Assembly: GCF_040869045.1 (NCBI RefSeq)
Contig: NC_090319.1
Location: 173,636,645-173,700,644, forward strand
Reading direction: 5' to 3'
Length of the DNA stretch: 64,000 bases
From: Eurosta solidaginis
Taxonomy: Eukaryota > Arthropoda > Insecta > Diptera > Tephritidae
Positions 31,900 to 42,459 of this stretch are shown here, piece after piece. The notes under the pieces are model-generated. The model did no database searches. It saw only the letters and a program-made list of their open reading frames with translations, and was not told the DNA's origin. Numbering within the stretch: the stretch's first letter is position 1; each line of letters starts with the position of its first letter. Position numbers and translations under genes: made by a program.

Positions 31900-33540
31900 C
31901 TAAAATCTGAATACTTTAGTAATGGTGATATCTGGGGCAGATGGGTTTTCCATCTGCGTTAGGCTTGCGATGGGCCTCGTTGCATGCCAACGAGTGCAGT
32001 TGTTTTCTGTGGCAGAGCGGTTCGCCCTTCTGCGGTAGGTTTTTCTGTTGTCCTCGTTATGGTATAACGAGTGAATTGTGAGTTTGATTTTTTTTTTTTT
32101 TTTTGGTGTCCTCGTTATGGGAGAACGAGTGAGTGGGAAGATTTCTGGTGTCCTCGCTCGGGGTGAGCGAGTGAATTTGTGGGATATTTTTTGAAAATGA
32201 AAAAAAAAACAAAAAAAAATAGAATTTTGTGGCAGATGGGGATCTGCATTAGGGTGGTTTGGAATCCGTAGTGGGAGCCTCCCACGGTGAGTCTCGGCGT
32301 AGGGGTAGCGGAGTGGATAGATTATGCTCTTACGGGGACGAAATGAGTTCTCGCAGTCCATCTCCTCCGTTGGAAGAAGGATCAGTTTGACCAAAGGTCG
32401 TCTGACTTGACCCTTCTCGGTTATGAGGTCGACTACACGAACTTGGTTGTCTTCGCCGGGGTGTATGTTGACGACTCGACCTAACCTCCATTCGTTGGGA
32501 GATAAGTTGTCCTCCTTGATGACAACTAGATCATCCACTTTCAGATTTTGTTTTGTGTGTTTCCACTTCACTCGTTTTTGAAGCTCGGAAAGATATTCGG
32601 TTTTCCACCGCTGGCAGAAGGTTTGATGGAGGGCCTTGAGCTTCTGCCATCTGTTTATTATGGAGGCCGGGCTTTCGTTCACATCCGGTTCTGGCGGCGC
32701 CAGAAGATGGCTGCTCGTTAGGAAATGTCCTGGGGTTAGTGGTTCCAGGTCCGTTGGGTCATTCGACCCCGGACTGAGAGGGCGCGAGTTGAGGCACGCC
32801 TCAATCCGGCACAAAAGTGTTTGGAACTCCTCCATAGTATATTTGTGGGGAGAAGCGATCTTTTTGAAGTGGCGCTTGAAGCTCTTCACTCCAGCTTCCC
32901 ACAGGCCGCCCATATGTGGAGCGGCGGCGGGAATAAAATGCCAGCTCAATGCTTGATGGCTATACTTTAAGACTGTTTTGTCTCGGCTTTCGGCCAGAAA
33001 GGCTTTAAATTCGGATCGTAAAGATCTTGATGCTCCGACAAAGTTTGTACCATTGTCGGAGTAGATATTTTTCGGACATCCTCTTCTCGCGATAAAACGC
33101 GAGAAGGCAGCAAGAAAGCATGGGGTGCTGAGGTCACTAGTGGCCTCTAAGTGGATGGCCTTAGTGGAGAAACAGACAAAAAGGCATACGTAGCCTTTTG
33201 ACAGTCGACATCCCCTACCGCGGTAGCTTTTGATGTCGAAAGGCCCTGCAAAGTCTACCCCGGTATTGGTGAACGCGCGGGTAAAAGTAGTCCGCTCGCA
33301 GGGAAGGGTCCCCATAAGTTGGGACTGTGCCTGCTTTCGGTGAATAATGCAGGTTTTGCAATTGTGGATGATGGCTCTGATCATGGTCTTGACAGTCGGT
33401 ATCCAGTATTGGGTTCGGATGAGACGAAGCATGAGCTGGTTCTCGCCATGAAGGGAGTCATGATGAGCCATCATAACTGTAAGGCGAGACAGCCTGCAAT
33501 TGTAAGGCAAGATGATCGGATGAGGCTCGTTGTATGACAT
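31900..33540 (-). CDS. BEL/Pao integrase, longer frame (copy 2)
   Basis: 546 codons, with the same HHCC finger and DDE core as copy 1. A 10-base rather than 11-base A-run near 32200 keeps a different frame open. The protein therefore runs 52 residues further, to ITKVFRF at 31900, through a stretch of low-complexity hairpin-like repeats (GTGTCCTCG...). Residue W-H-A-T here is W-R-A-T in copy 1, from the single substitution at 31985. Which frame is ancestral cannot be told from two copies. Confidence 0.8.
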   Translation of the reverse strand: MSYNEPHPIILPYNCRLSRLTVMMAHHDSLHGENQLMLRLIRTQYWIPTVKTMIRAIIHNCKTCIIHRKQAQSQLMGTLPCERTTFTRAFTNTGVDFAGPFDIKSYRGRGCRLSKGYVCLFVCFSTKAIHLEATSDLSTPCFLAAFSRFIARRGCPKNIYSDNGTNFVGASRSLRSEFKAFLAESRDKTVLKYSHQALSWHFIPAAAPHMGGLWEAGVKSFKRHFKKIASPHKYTMEEFQTLLCRIEACLNSRPLSPGSNDPTDLEPLTPGHFLTSSHLLAPPEPDVNESPASIINRWQKLKALHQTFCQRWKTEYLSELQKRVKWKHTKQNLKVDDLVVIKEDNLSPNEWRLGRVVNIHPGEDNQVRVVDLITEKGQVRRPLVKLILLPTEEMDCENSFRPRKSIIYPLRYPYAETHRGRLPLRIPNHPNADPHLPQNSIFFCFFFHFQKISHKFTRSPRARTPEIFPLTRSPITRTPKKKKKIKLTIHSLYHNEDNRKTYRRRANRSATENNCTRWHATRPIASLTQMENPSAPDITITKVFRF

Positions 33541-33554
33541 GTCTTTTGACGACC

Positions 33555-34001
33555 CTAGACGCCCCCTGTTCTAATAATATCATCTTTGTCGATATATGGG
33601 TTTAGGGACAGTATTTCACTCTTGCGATCGATAGGCTCCCTATTTTTTAATTTTAAATATTCTGTCCCGTAAAATTGTTTCTGGCAGACTCGTATTAATG
33701 CTTGAGTCGTTGCCTTAATCTCATCGGCTGAGATTATACACAACCTTTCGTGGAACGTTGCTTTAGTTTTTGGGTGAGTTCTTTTATAAAACCTCCTAAC
33801 ATAGGATAGAACCTTCAAAGCCCTGGGTAAATGCGAAAAACGGTCGAGAATATCTACCTGATTTACCCTTGTCGTGGCATATGTTTGTGCCCTCTTCTCC
33901 TCAATTGACGTTTTGTATTCGGTCTCTTGTGCTGGCCAGTGGGAATTGTTTTCTTGCAGCCAAGAAGGCCCCTGCCACCACAACGAATTGTTGACCAAAT
34001 C
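33555..34001 (-). CDS. BEL/Pao RNase H-integrase linker (copy 2)
   Basis: Same product as 19658-20104, between the ochre stop at 34004-34002 and the frameshift before integrase. Confidence 0.72.
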   Translation of the reverse strand, partial: DLVNNSLWWQGPSWLQENNSHWPAQETEYKTSIEEKRAQTYATTRVNQVDILDRFSHLPRALKVLSYVRRFYKRTHPKTKATFHERLCIISADEIKATTQALIRVCQKQFYGTEYLKLKNREPIDRKSEILSLNPYIDKDDIIRTGGV

Positions 34002-34982
34002 TTATGCAATTAGGCCTCTGCTTCCTAGATCCGCTGGATTAGATTCCGAGTCCACGTGAAGCCAGTCCTTGCTACCGACCATATCGATGATCTTAGTGAT
34101 TCGGTGTGCGACGAAGGTTGACCAGGAACAGGGCGGCTTTCTTATCCACGCTAGTACGATGGTTGAATCCGTCCAGAGGTAAACTTTTGCTGATCCCAAA
34201 TGAATGTTTCGGAATATTGATTCCATGATTTCTGCAAGCAGCACGGCGCCGCAGAGTTCTAAACGTGGTAGCGAGATGGTTTTCACTGGAGCTACTCTGG
34301 TTTTTGCTAAAAGTAAGTGTATGAAAACCTGATCGTCACTTTTCACGCGCATGTATACCGCTGCCGCATATGCTTTCTCGGAAGCGTCACAGAAGCCGTG
34401 GATTTCTATGTCGTCTTCCGGTGAAAAATTTACCCACCGGGGTATCCTAATGTTATCTATTTCGCTATAGTGTTGGGTGAAATTTTCCCACCGTTCTAAG
34501 GTAGTTGGAGAGACAGGTTCGTCCCACCCGGTGCCCTCTAACCAGATATGCTGCATTAGTATTTTTGCCACTATGACCATTGGTGCAAGCCAGCCTAAAG
34601 GGTCGAAAAGTTTGGCTATAGCGGATAGGATTGCGCGTTTGGTGGTGTTCTCACCATTCCCTAAAGCTCCTGCTGTAAAGTAAAACATGTCTGAGTGCGC
34701 GTTCCATCGTATTCCGAGTGCCTTCACTGAGCTAGCCTCTTCAAACGCTAGGAAGTCCTCGCTGAGCAAATCCGTTTTGGGGATGTCCTGAAGGATTTCC
34801 TCACAATTTGATGTCCACTTACGCAATGGAAGGCCAGCTGAGTGTAATGCTTCGCAAATCTCGTTTCTTGCTCTGATGGTTGACGCTATTGTATGTCCTC
34901 CAGATAAAACGTCGTCGACATACATACTTTCTCGTAATATACCCGATGCTATTGGGTGCGTATTTTCTACATCATCAGCCAA
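34002..34982 (-). pseudogene. BEL/Pao RT 3' part and RNase H, cut off by frameshift (copy 2)
   Basis: 326 codons in the normal pol frame, beginning just downstream of the extra G near 35011. It contains the RT catalytic YVDDVLSGG and the RNase H GFCDASEKAYAAAV. It is separated from the upstream gag-RT ORF by the G-run indel (six Gs here, five in copy 1). A homopolymer sequencing error cannot be excluded. Confidence 0.75.
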
Positions 34983-37167
34983 TTGTAGAAGTGACCCTAT
35001 CGCGAGGTAGGGGGGCGCAGTTTACACCAAAGGTGACAGTCTTTAGTTCGTAAAGACTGGTGGGTTCGTTGGGGGATGTTCGATGGACAATCCGTTGAAA
35101 TTTGGTGTGATTTTCGTTCACCCAAATTTGCCTATACATCTTTTCGATGTCGCTATTAAAGACGAAGCGATACTGTCGCCAACGTAAAATTAAAATAGGC
35201 AAGTCTGCTTGGAGTACTGGACCTGGGTGGAGTATGTCGTTTAGACTAATGCCATTTGCTGTCGGACTTGACGCATTGAAGACGACGCGCACCTTGGTAG
35301 TGGTACTCTCTGCCTTTACAACGGCGTGGTGGGGCAGGAAATAATTATCCGAATCGTCGGATGGTACATTATTCTTGATTTTTCTCATATGTCCAAGTGT
35401 TTCGTATTCTGACAACACCCGGACATACTCTTTCCCTAACTCTTGGTTTTTTAGTAATCGCCCCTCATTTCTGAAGAATTGTGAACATGCGCGCTTTAGG
35501 GACGGTCCTAATTTAATATTCTCAGGGTAATCCTGCCTGAATGGTAGCGAAACTATATACTTCCCATTTTCATCACGTTTTGTCGTTTCCTTAAATAGTT
35601 GTTCGCAATACCTTTCTTCTTCATTAAGCATTTTGTTTTTGGGAACATTTTCTATCTCCCAGAAAGCTTTTAATTGGTTGTCCAATGCAACCTCGTTATA
35701 AAATGACATGATGCTCTTCGTTGGACTCGGTGCTTCGATGCGACCGGTTAGTATCCAACCGAACACTGTCTCTTGGGCCAAAAGTGTATTTAGTACATTC
35801 TTTTTCAGACCGCTCAGTATAATTTGGGGATATATGTCTCCTCCAAGTATGAGGTCTACGTCTTCGTTGATGTAGAACCTTTTGTCTGCCAACACCAAGT
35901 CTGGGAATGCCTGCATAGTCATGGCGTTGATATGACAGGATGGAAGATTCCCAGTGAGTTTGGCTAGGACTAGAACGGGTGTAGTCAGGCTGAAGCAGGC
36001 ATCCACTGGTGAACGTAATCCAATTTTGGATGCCTCTTTCACCTGAGCTGACACCGCATTTGTGATGCCTGAAACTTGGGCATGCATTTTTCTCGCTGGC
36101 AAATTGATTCTGCGTTTCAGTCTTTCAGTTATAAAGGAACATTCAGACCCTGAATCAATTAATGCCCGTGCGGAGAAGTCGGTACCATTATGGCGAATGT
36201 GTAAGCGAGCAGTTCCTAATAGCACGCCTGTGCTGGAATTGGCATGACAGGATCTTACACTCTGGTTCGCAGATTGTCGCGCCTGAGCCGAAGTTGTTGG
36301 GATGTTATCCGCATCTTTGAAAGGATTGCGTACAGCCGTGTGCTGAGATGTATCCGCATGCAGGAGCGTGTGGTGACGAGAGTGGCATTTGGAACAGTTG
36401 TAGGAACTGGTGCACTTCGTCACGGTGTGTCCTGAGGATAAGCAATTCAGGCAGCCACTTGTGGATTTTATAAATTTAATCCTTTCTACTGGGGTTAACT
36501 CGCAGAAGCGTGAACAGTTGCGTAATCTGTGTTCAGGGGATTTACACATTTTACAAATTGATTTTATTGTTTGTTTGGATACTTTCGTTTGGAAAGCACC
36601 AAGTCTTTTCGTAGGGGTTTCTGACGAATGTCGCGACGCGTTTGGTTTTTGCACTTTCGAAGTGGCATGCCCTGTAAAACTAGACACTGTTTCAAGTGTC
36701 TGAAACCGATTAGACAGGAATTTATCCATATCCTCCCATTTGGATATGTCCATTTTATGATCTATACTTTGCTCCCATAGAGCCAACGTGCTCTCTGGTA
36801 GCTTGGTTGAGCAGAGATAAGTCAGGATTGCATCCCAATTGGAAGTGTCAATTTTGTGGCATTTGAGGGACGAAATACAATTATTTATATCATTTTGCAG
36901 CTTTTTTATTGAACTGCCACACTCACTTTCTACCTTTTTTAAGTTAAATAAAATTTGTAGTTGTGTGTTAACTAAGATACGTTTGTTTTCGTATCTTTCA
37001 CACAAGTTTTTCCAGGCCATCTCGAAACCTTCATTTGTGAGAGGGCATTTTTTAACGATATCTTTTGCTTCGCCCTGCGTTTTGTTGTTGAGATGGAATA
37101 ACTTTTCCACCCCTTTCAAACTAGAATTGTTTATATATATTGCCGCGAAAAGGTCGCGAAAAGTTGG
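34975..37167 (-). pseudogene. BEL/Pao Gag, protease and RT 5' part, frameshifted (copy 2)
   Basis: 714 codons from M at 37119. It matches copy 1 through zinc knuckles, protease ALIDSGSECSFI and the RT fingers to TFGVNCAP, then runs out of frame (LPRDRVTSTIG) because of an extra G. The catalytic YVDD box is therefore no longer in this frame. Confidence 0.8.
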
Positions 37168-37557
37168 CTAAGACAGATAATCCCCTTTAAAAACTTCCGT
37201 GTCGCAAGCAGGGAGGCGAATTTTATGCCCATGAGGTTCTTGCTCAGGGTTGACGTTCTTTTCATCCTTCTTGTATTTTTCTGCCTCAGCAGATATAGAC
37301 GCTGAACATCGCACGTAGATTGCGTATGCTGCCTTTTGCTTCTTTCTGATCGCCATAACGTCATCCGCTGACACCTCATCAGATCCCAATAGCGAATCAA
37401 ACGCAGACTTTACCTTCTTCCACAAGAGCCGCAACTCTTCCTGCTGTATTGCAAGGGTGTGTTTGCTATGGTCGCTCTCCGGAATAAGGCTGTAATCTTT
37501 ATCAAACTCTGCGATTGATTCTGATAAACGGATGTAGGTTTCCATGGTCTTGGTCAC
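37168..37557 (-). CDS. BEL/Pao Gag N-terminus, ended by in-frame amber (copy 2)
   Basis: Same 129 codons as 23270-23659 with the same TAG. The nonsense codon is shared, so it was present before the unit was duplicated. Confidence 0.75.
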   Translation of the reverse strand: MTKTMETYIRLSESIAEFDKDYSLIPESDHSKHTLAIQQEELRLLWKKVKSAFDSLLGSDEVSADDVMAIRKKQKAAYAIYVRCSASISAEAEKYKKDEKNVNPEQEPHGHKIRLPACDTEVFKGDYLS

Positions 37558-38453
37558 GTTTATTAAAGAGAAAATTGCCGATTAGAAATAATGAGAGTCT
37601 CCTGAATTAAGATACCTGGCCTAGCAGTAAATTAAAAACTTTGAATTTCGACGTTTTATATTTATTACTTTTATTTCAGACTTTGTCAGCGTAGCGACAA
37701 CGGAAAAGGGTTAATTTTTTGGACTTCTTGTCACAGCAATGAAAAATAGCAAACGATATTATGTACAAACTTTTTGTCTCAGCGGCAACAACAAAAAGGG
37801 GACCACTCGCCACCTCCACAAATAATAGGTGTATTTTTGAGAAAGTGAAAAAATGCGTGCAATATACGAAACTAAGCGCAAAAAAAAAGTGTAAAAAGTG
37901 TTTAAAAAGTGAAGTGAGCACCGGATTAATTAATTAAAGTGAACTTAATTTCGTGTTTGTGAAGTACAAAAAAACAACAACAAAACCTATTTAGTATGGT
38001 GCGGAAAGTGAGGTTAGGTTGCCCTCTTCCTTGTGTTGTGTCTGGAAAACCTTACCACTGGTGGGGGGATAGACCAGATAATCACAAGGACTGAAAATAA
38101 ACGCTAACAAACCGAGTGATTTAACCTTTGAAATTAGAAAAATAAAGTGGTGCTCACTAAATCACTTCACTGTTTTCACTTTTATTTTCAATTTTTCGCG
38201 CACTGCACGGGGTTCTTTTTTCTTTATTTTGCAAAAAAAAAACAACACTCAAAAAAAGTGGCAAGAAATATAAACTTACTTCTCTTTGTGCTGTGGCTCA
38301 CGTATTTGTCTAATATAAAGCTCCAACTTTTTCCTTGTCAACAATTGGTGGCAAATAAATTTTTATTAGGCAAAATCCTTCGGCAAATTGTCTAGTAGGC
38401 AAAATTGTGCTGCGTTGTGGACTGTAATTTGTAGGTTCTTTTAGTTCCTTTTT
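37558..38453 (-). other. Leader between primer-binding site and gag (copy 2)
   Basis: Matches 23660-24555. No coding signal. Confidence 0.5.
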
Positions 38454-38469
38454 CGGGGAGTAAGGACCA
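38454..38469 (-). other. Candidate primer-binding site (copy 2)
   Basis: TGGTCCTTACTCCCCG in sense direction, one base from LTR 3. Same as at 24556-24571. Confidence 0.5.
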
Positions 38470-38470
38470 A

Positions 38471-38972
38471 TGTTCGGCCTGGGTGCGTCTGAAACTGGCA
38501 GTGGGTAGGCGCACACGGGTCGATCTCGGAATGGTTGGGTCTCTCGAAATAAATAAAGAAGAACGCAAAAGAGGATTTCCTCGTTATAATATAATATTTA
38601 ATTTAGAGTGAAGGAAAATACAATGTGGTTACAATATTATCTTGGTGTTTTAAGTGACGATGGTGATCCTTGCGATGTGTGCTGGTTGGCGGTCAATCGA
38701 GAAAAAGGGCCGGTTATCCCGTTGAGGACAACCGCTAAGCCGCGAAAAAGTCCTCTGGTATTAAGGAGGGGAAAAAAGCCACACACACACCAACCCCCAC
38801 ATATACGTGCATGGGTGCTGACAACCCGCACACACACGCGCATGCGTATGAAACGCATGCATGTGCATGCATGCACACAAATGCGGCGTGGGTGTGGGTG
38901 GCTGGAAATATTATTAAAACGTTAGGGAGGGGCGCCGTCAATCAGATAAAAGTTAGGCATTGGGCCTAAACA
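38471..38972 (-). repeat. LTR 3 (5' LTR in element sense)
   Basis: Diagnostic plus-strand bases are T at 38488, T at 38496, T at 38640 and G at 38891. It ends directly at the second CAGAG. Confidence 0.9.
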
Positions 38973-39465
38973 CAGAGCTAACAGCGCGGGTGTTTAGGCC
39001 GATGATATCAATGTCATCAGCATATGCCAGTAATTGCACGCTTTTATAGTATATTGTTCCAGTGCGGTTAAGTTCTGCAGCTAGTATAATTTTCTCCAGC
39101 ATCAAATTAAAGAAATCGCACGATAGGGGGTCACCCTGTCTGAAACCTCGTTTAGTTTCGAACGGCTCGGAGAGGTCCTTCCCAATTCAGACTGAGCTGA
39201 TGGTGTTGCTCAACGTCATTTTGCACAGCCGTATAAGTTTTGCGGGGAAACCAAATTCAGACATAGCGGCATATAGGCAGCTCCTTTTCGTGCTGTCGAA
39301 GGCGGCTTTAAAGTCGAAGATTTGGCGCATTGTGAAAATCTGGTCGATGGTAGATTTACCAGGTCTGAAGCCGCACTGATAAGGTCCAATCAGCCGGTTT
39401 ACGGTGGGCTTCAATCTTTCGCACAATACACTTGACCTTATATGCGATATTGAGAAGGCTGATTC
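38973..39465 (-). mobile_element. RTE-like LINE, part 2 of 3 (RT core)
   Basis: Minus-strand coding begins at 39460 and includes CERLKPTVNRLIGPYQCGFR, PGKSTIDQIF, DFKAAFDS, GFRQGDPLS and the RT box LAYADDIDIIG (around 39030-39000). It runs to the BEL target site, where the frame continues at 10674. An in-frame stop lies near 39187. Bases 38973-38977 are the right CAGAG and 39461-39465 one copy of GATTC. Confidence 0.78.
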
Positions 39466-39571
39466 TTTATTCTTTATTCTTTATTTCAATTAGTCAGTGG
39501 ACTTAAATCCTTACAGACTATGATACAAACTAAAATTAAGAGATAGTTAATTGAAAAATAATACATGCTAC

Positions 39572-41195
39572 TTAGAAAGCATATTTTAACATATTTAACA
39601 GTTTCGCTTTTGGAGCAGAAAAGTCTAGAGTTACAACAGTACTGATAGAGTTAAACTCACGTAGAGCACGAGCAATGGGAGCATTACTGGAATAGTGGGT
39701 TTTAAAATTGTCACAATAAAATGGATAAAAACTGCGAAGACACCTCCAGGGAATATTAAATCGAATCCTATCCAATAAATATGGACAGTCAACGGACCCA
39801 TTAATAATATCATACGTAAATGACAAGCAGAGTATTGATCTGCAATTTTCTAGAGACTTAAGGCTTAAAAGCATAAGTCGCGCAGAGTAGGCGGGTATAG
39901 GATCAGAGAAGTTTAAAGGACGAAGGGCACATTTGAGAAACATTTTTTGTATTCTTTCAATTCTGGTAATAGCAGTTTGACTACTTGGTCTCCAAATAAA
40001 TACACCATATTCCAGATTACATCTAACAAAGGACGTGTAAAGTAGCTTAAACGTGTAGGGATCAGAGAATTTGGCAGCATTGCGCCTCACAAAGCCAAGC
40101 ATAGAATATGATTTAGAGGTTATGAAATTTATGTGCTTACTAAAAGAAAACTTATTGTCAAAGACAACACCAAGGTCCTTAATCTCATTAACACATTGAA
40201 GCTCACAATTAGAAATTCTATAATTTGTAGTTAGAAGATTAATTGACTTCGAGTAGGTCATTTGAAAGCGTTTGGACGGATTCAAAGAGATACCGGAGTT
40301 CAGGCACCATTGGTGCAACTTATTAATATCATTCTGCAACACTAAGGCATCATCTGGCGTCTTAATGGCAGAAAATAGCTTTAAGTCATCGGCGTATAGC
40401 AAACACTTCTTGAATGAAAATCAACTACTTACGTCATTAATAAATAAGATAAATAAAAGTGGACCTAATATACTCCCTTGGGGAGCCCCAGATGTGGCTA
40501 CAAACGGACTAGACGATTGTCCATCAATGGAAACAACACACTGTCTGTTACTTAAATAAGACTTTTTCCATAAAAGAAACGAAGAGTGGAAACCAAGGCA
40601 ACCTAATTTTTTAATTAAAACACTATGATGGATTTTGTCAAAAGCTTTTGAAGTCAGTATAAATGCAATCAACCTGAAAACCTGCAGAAAAAGATTTAAC
40701 ACAATATTCACTAAACACAGCAAGATTAGAAACTGTTGACCTGTGTTGTGATCAATGTCTGTTTGAGACGAAGATTTAAATTTGAGAATATTATTACTAA
40801 TATCATCAGAAGAGAGACAGAGGGCACCAAAGTTTAGAGCAGTGTTAAGATTCGAGGAGGCATCAAACGATTGATAACTATCGTCGGCAGAAAAATTTGA
40901 TTTAAAAAACTCCGCAAATAAGTTGGCTGTATCACCTGGTGTTCGCGCTGAGTGGCCATCAAGGAACACTCCAGACGGTATACTGGAGCAACCTTTTTTG
41001 CAGTTGATATAGCTCCAAAATATTTTCGGATTCATTAATGTTAGACTCGATTGTATGAATATAGTTGGTGTACAGAAGCTTATCCAAATAATTAAATTTC
41101 TTCAAGTATTGCTTGTATTTAGTGAAGAACAAATGGTTCTTCGTATGTTTAAACTTACGCAAATATTTATTTCTGAGATTCCTCAATTTTTTCAA
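39572..41195 (-). pseudogene. RT of the inserted LINE
   Basis: The linker frame (41195-40959) has YIHTIESNINESENI. The RT frame (41035-40421) holds SKAFDKIHHSVLIKKLG and APQGSILGPLLFILFINDV, then a TGA stop at 40423-40421. The same frame reopens with LLYADDLKLF (YADD catalytic box, near 40395), then the thumb and C-terminal RCNLEYGVFIW down to 39572. The TGA and one frameshift near 41000 are the only breaks noticed, so the copy is young but inactive. Confidence 0.78.
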
Positions 41196-41337
41196 CTATT
41201 TCGTATACCACGGCAGTTTGTAAGGCCTCATTCTTCTCATAGGAATTTTATGCAGGCAGTGATTTAATAGAATAGATTTGAAAGTTAGGAAACTATCAGA
41301 AGTATCCAGTCCCTCAAGTACCACTTCCCAGTCTATT

Positions 41338-42199
41338 TTAAATAAAAAAACTATTAAAACTGGGAAAATCAAACGAATTAAAGTTAAAAGTAAATCTGCT
41401 TTCAGAAGTATCCTGTGCATAACTATAAAAACTAAAATTAATAACCAAGGGTAGGTGATGCCCGTCCTTGTGAGTGATTGGATTTGTACATTCACTGATT
41501 TCACAATTAATATTATCACTAATAAATATGAGATCGAGTAATATATTTAAAGTATTAACACATTTGTTGATTTGCAATAAATTAAGACTAAGTAAATTAT
41601 CAATGAAATATAATTCGTGATTTGCAAAGAGATTATTAGGTGTAAAAACAAAATTACAAACATTAGTTGACCAGCCAATATTGCATAAGTTGAAGTCACC
41701 AAGCACGCAGAGATAATTATCACTTTGGTTATTAATAACTAGCGAAACTATGTTGTCAGCGTGTGCCTTGTATAGTTCAAATGAACTGCCTGGTGGCACG
41801 TATTATGCAAGGAGATATAGGGAGCCTTGTGAATCAGAACCATTAATGCAGACACAAATTTGGTCGAGCAGAACGTCACCAATACTAAGCGGAAAGAAAC
41901 AGGAGGATAACTGACGTTTGACCGCAATTAAGACCCCACCGCCACGAAGACAACCAGTAGCGTTAGCATCTCGATCTTTGCGGAATACATTAAAAAGATT
42001 AGAGTCGAAGAACTCACTGTCGAAAAAAACTTCCATTCAGCCATGTTTCGATGAAAACAAAGACGTCATAATCCAATTGGGAACTGAAGGTGTGAACAAG
42101 ATAGGCTTTGGTCCTCATCCCAGAAAGGTTTTGGAAATATACCTTTATCTCACTATGACCATTAATTGGAGGCAGAGCACTCACCACATTGTTCAGTGA
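41338..42199 (-). pseudogene. Endonuclease part of the inserted LINE
   Basis: An apurinic-type endonuclease would nick the target. Minus-strand pieces carry VYFQNLSGMRTKAYLVHTF (near 42140), IETWLN (near 42040), RGGGVLIAVKRQ (near 41930) and LCVLGDFN (near 41710). The frames break at about 42036 and 41803. The catalytic GDFN is present; other active-site residues are in different frames. Confidence 0.65.
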
Positions 42200-42459
42200 T
42201 TGCTAATCGTCACATGACACTGGGTCCGAGCTTCTTGCTTGCTTCCGAACATTTTTAAACGGTTTATCTTTCACATTTTCTGGTCATAGCAAGGGATCCA
42301 TAATTGCGTCCAGGAGAGTAGATGACACGCCAAGCTTAAAATTTACTCTGGAGAGTTTTGTAAAATCTGTATCTTTTTTAACCAGAGGGAAGCAGGCAAG
42401 TGCCATCGATTTTCGTATTTTTAAACACATAGGTGATTATATTATCAGCAGTGACATTA

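Larger units (their letters stand above)
10675..38972 (-). mobile_element. BEL/Pao tandem dimer: LTR-internal-LTR-internal-LTR
   Basis: Three 502-bp LTRs (10675-11176, 24573-25074, 38471-38972) separate two internal regions of about 13.4 kb, with a period of 13,898 bp. Sense is the minus strand: every gag-pol frame, the primer-binding-like site and the polypurine tract agree. Outer flanks share CAGAG and the middle LTR has no duplication, so the block behaves as one insertion. The two internal regions differ, as far as I could compare, by one substitution (18087 C versus 31985 T), an A-run of 11 versus 10 (near 18302 and 32200) and a G-run of 5 versus 6 (near 21113 and 35011). The element sits in a LINE and is far longer than ordinary BEL/Pao elements because of passenger sequence after integrase. 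Confidence 0.9.
39466..42459 (-). mobile_element. Jockey/CR1-group LINE inserted in the RTE-like LINE
   Basis: 2,994 bp flanked by GATTC (39461-39465 and 42460-42464). In sense direction it ends in a short tandem of GAATAAA, the 3' tail. The host LINE reads without a gap across the insertion (NYRGI then SLLNIAYKV). Its 3' UTR resembles that of the LINE at 7531. It carries endonuclease and RT parts, listed separately. Confidence 0.85.
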
